From NCBI GenBank assembly GCA_903858965.1, contig CAIOKY010000150.1, positions 1-42,806 on the forward strand: a stretch of 42,806 nt of DNA, written 5' to 3'. The translations under genes and the position numbers were made by a program. Of this stretch, positions 41,547-42,806 are shown piece after piece (positions within the stretch are counted from its first letter, which is position 1; every line of letters starts with the position of its first letter). The notes under the pieces were generated by a model. That model saw only the letters and a program-made list of their open reading frames with translations. It searched no databases and was not told the origin of the DNA. This stretch comes from an uncultured Nitrosomonadales bacterium (lineage in GTDB: Bacteria; Pseudomonadota; Gammaproteobacteria; Burkholderiales; Gallionellaceae).

Positions 41547-42593
41547 CTATGGCTCCCGTGTAACTTCATCCAAGATGCTTATCCATTTTTCAGTCCAGAC
41601 GGAAACGGAGTAATGTTCCAGAACATGTTTGCGTGCTGCTGTCCCGAGCGTTTGGCGTAACGCCTCATGGTCTTTTAGCCGGTCAATTGCATATGCCCAT
41701 TCCTCGGTTGTGCTGGCCAGAAAGCCTGTCACGCCATCAATGACGATATCCCTGTTCACCCCCAAAGGGATTGCAATGACTGGCAGCCCGCAGGCCATAT
41801 ATTGCAAAAGCTTGGCACCGCATTTGGATCTTTGAAAAGGGTCGTCTTGTAACGGCATGATACCGACGTCGATATATTTTTCTATTGATCTCTCGACCAG
41901 GGGCGTCCATTTTATAAAACTTGCCCACTTGATGTCGTGCAGAAATTCCGCATATTCGTCGGAGATCACCACCAGTTCAAAAGAGCGCTCGCGCCTTGAT
42001 TGAAGCTCGCCAAGCTGCTTCAGAAAAGGCATCAACGTCTCCTCGATAGACATCGAGCTGCCCATCCAGCCGATACGCAACGAGTTGGTTGTCGCATAGT
42101 CAGTACGAACGCTGCACAGGTTTGTGTCGACAACCGTTGGAATGATCAGGCAATGATCCGATATGGCGGATAAATGACCGGCAATCGTATGGTTCCCGCA
42201 TATGACTGCCGCCGCACGTTTGCAAAGTCGCTCCAATTTGTTGCGGCCAGGCCCTAAATAGAGGGCATCATCGATATCCATAATCAATGGATTCTGCACC
42301 CTTGATAAAGGCCAATAGCTGACCGGAATCTCCCTGCTTATGATGATTGGGGTGCCCGCAGGAAGGCGATAAAGTGCCGCAAACATTCTTGCAGTTTGAC
42401 AGATGCGCCTGGCACGGACTTTTAAACGGCCCCATCTGGAACGCAAACGCGCTTCCGTCTTACCCAGACCGGGATCAAAATAAAATATTCTCAATCGCCA
42501 ACCATGTTTTCGGAAAGTTTCCGCATAGGCGGCGATTCTTAGTCTCGATGACGGGTGATCAACCCCGGCTGTGAATGCCAAGATTTCTTTCAT
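41547..42593 (-). CDS. Glycosyltransferase, GT4-type
   Basis: 348 residues with a GT-B layout. The N-terminal half binds acceptor (TAGVDHPSSRLRIAAYAETFRKHGW), and the C-terminal half carries YMACGLPVIAIPLGVNRDIVIDG and VTGFLAS, the nucleotide-sugar-binding signature of GT4 enzymes. The ATG overlaps the stop of the next glycosyltransferase gene (ATGA), so the two are coupled. The role in exopolysaccharide or O-antigen assembly is inferred from the neighbourhood. Confidence 0.88.
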   Translation of the reverse strand: MKEILAFTAGVDHPSSRLRIAAYAETFRKHGWRLRIFYFDPGLGKTEARLRSRWGRLKVRARRICQTARMFAALYRLPAGTPIIISREIPVSYWPLSRVQNPLIMDIDDALYLGPGRNKLERLCKRAAAVICGNHTIAGHLSAISDHCLIIPTVVDTNLCSVRTDYATTNSLRIGWMGSSMSIEETLMPFLKQLGELQSRRERSFELVVISDEYAEFLHDIKWASFIKWTPLVERSIEKYIDVGIMPLQDDPFQRSKCGAKLLQYMACGLPVIAIPLGVNRDIVIDGVTGFLASTTEEWAYAIDRLKDHEALRQTLGTAARKHVLEHYSVSVWTEKWISILDEVTREP

Positions 42594-42806
42594 GACTGAT
42601 CGGGTTGAGCAGATAGATATTGGGAATATAGCGTCTCGATTTGCTCAAACTGTCGTTCCTGTGTGATGGAGGGAACCAGTTGTTGTGCCCGGTGACCCAA
42701 TCGGGAACGCAATTCCGGATCCAATAATTGCTCCAATATTGAAACAATTTCTTTGGCATCATCGGGCCTTTCGATCACAATGCCATTCATGCCGTCCTGT
42801 ATATAA
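42590..42806 (-). CDS. Glycosyltransferase, C-terminal part, cut by window end
   Basis: Only about the last 71 codons are present. They match the GT4 C-terminal pattern (YIQDGMNGIVIERPDDAKEI, then LLDPELRSRLGHRAQQL). The frame stays open to the window edge, and an internal ATG at 42790 is not its start. It overlaps the downstream glycosyltransferase by four bases. Confidence 0.85.
   Translation of the reverse strand, partial: YIQDGMNGIVIERPDDAKEIVSILEQLLDPELRSRLGHRAQQLVPSITQERQFEQIETLYSQYLSAQPDQS

Overview
The window reads as chromosomal DNA of a betaproteobacterium, most likely of the Nitrosomonadales/Gallionellaceae type. This is inference from family-level gene identity, gene order (rppH next to proS, queA-tgt-yajC-secD-secF, a lone purL) and moderately high GC; no rRNA or other taxonomic marker is present. 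Most of it is ordinary housekeeping DNA, broken by three accessory stretches: a duplicated cell-surface locus (about 10.0-16.9 kb), an AT-rich patch of small genes (about 29.4-31.4 kb) and a polysaccharide-type cluster at the right edge.

Layout. 0-1 kb: a broken SAM methyltransferase and an empty stretch with a minus-strand terminator. 1-9.2 kb: CBS-domain protein and RppH (minus), ProS and a lytic transglycosylase (plus, overlapping), a TlpA-like thioredoxin with YqhA (minus, overlapping), YihY, WrbA (probably leaderless) with a HugZ-like protein, and a small outer-membrane barrel. 9.3-10 kb: RadC. 10-16.9 kb: a cyclic-di-GMP-I riboswitch with a terminator-type hairpin, followed by a surface lipoprotein (IgGFc-binding-type domain, Pro-Thr stalk, pentapeptide repeats) and two consecutive copies of a two-gene module, each a TPR plus outer-membrane beta-barrel protein and a secreted FecR-domain protein. 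16.9-20.4 kb (minus): purB, mnmA, a Nudix hydrolase, an Ala/Lys-rich secreted peptide and tRNA-Leu(CAA). 20.5-28 kb (plus): cysQ, cysC, queA, tgt, yajC, secD, secF and a DedA protein. 28.2-31.4 kb: a glycine-zipper protein, an AmpD-type amidase and several small membrane or lipoprotein genes. 31.6-36 kb (minus): nnrD, a single-chain type IIG restriction-modification enzyme and a spermidine-synthase-like protein, tightly packed. 36.1-40.1 kb: purL. 40-42.8 kb: sulfotransferase, methyltransferase and two glycosyltransferases, the last cut by the window end.

The part most worth attention is the riboswitch-controlled surface locus. The RNA aptamer is recognisable base by base: a GAAA tetraloop stem, a GCAAAG joining segment, and a CCTAAG/TATGG tetraloop receptor. 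It sits directly before a lipoprotein gene whose stop codon lies 2 nt from the start of a TPR-barrel gene. The arrangement suggests that c-di-GMP controls display of a surface lipoprotein, with the TPR-barrel proteins (resembling the Slam class of surface-lipoprotein translocators) and FecR-domain proteins as export or anchoring partners. The duplicated second module lies beyond a strong terminator and has no aptamer, so it is probably regulated separately. Function is inferred; only the architecture is seen.

Start codons given here were adjusted by hand where a ribosome-binding site, a signal peptide or family length argued for an internal start.
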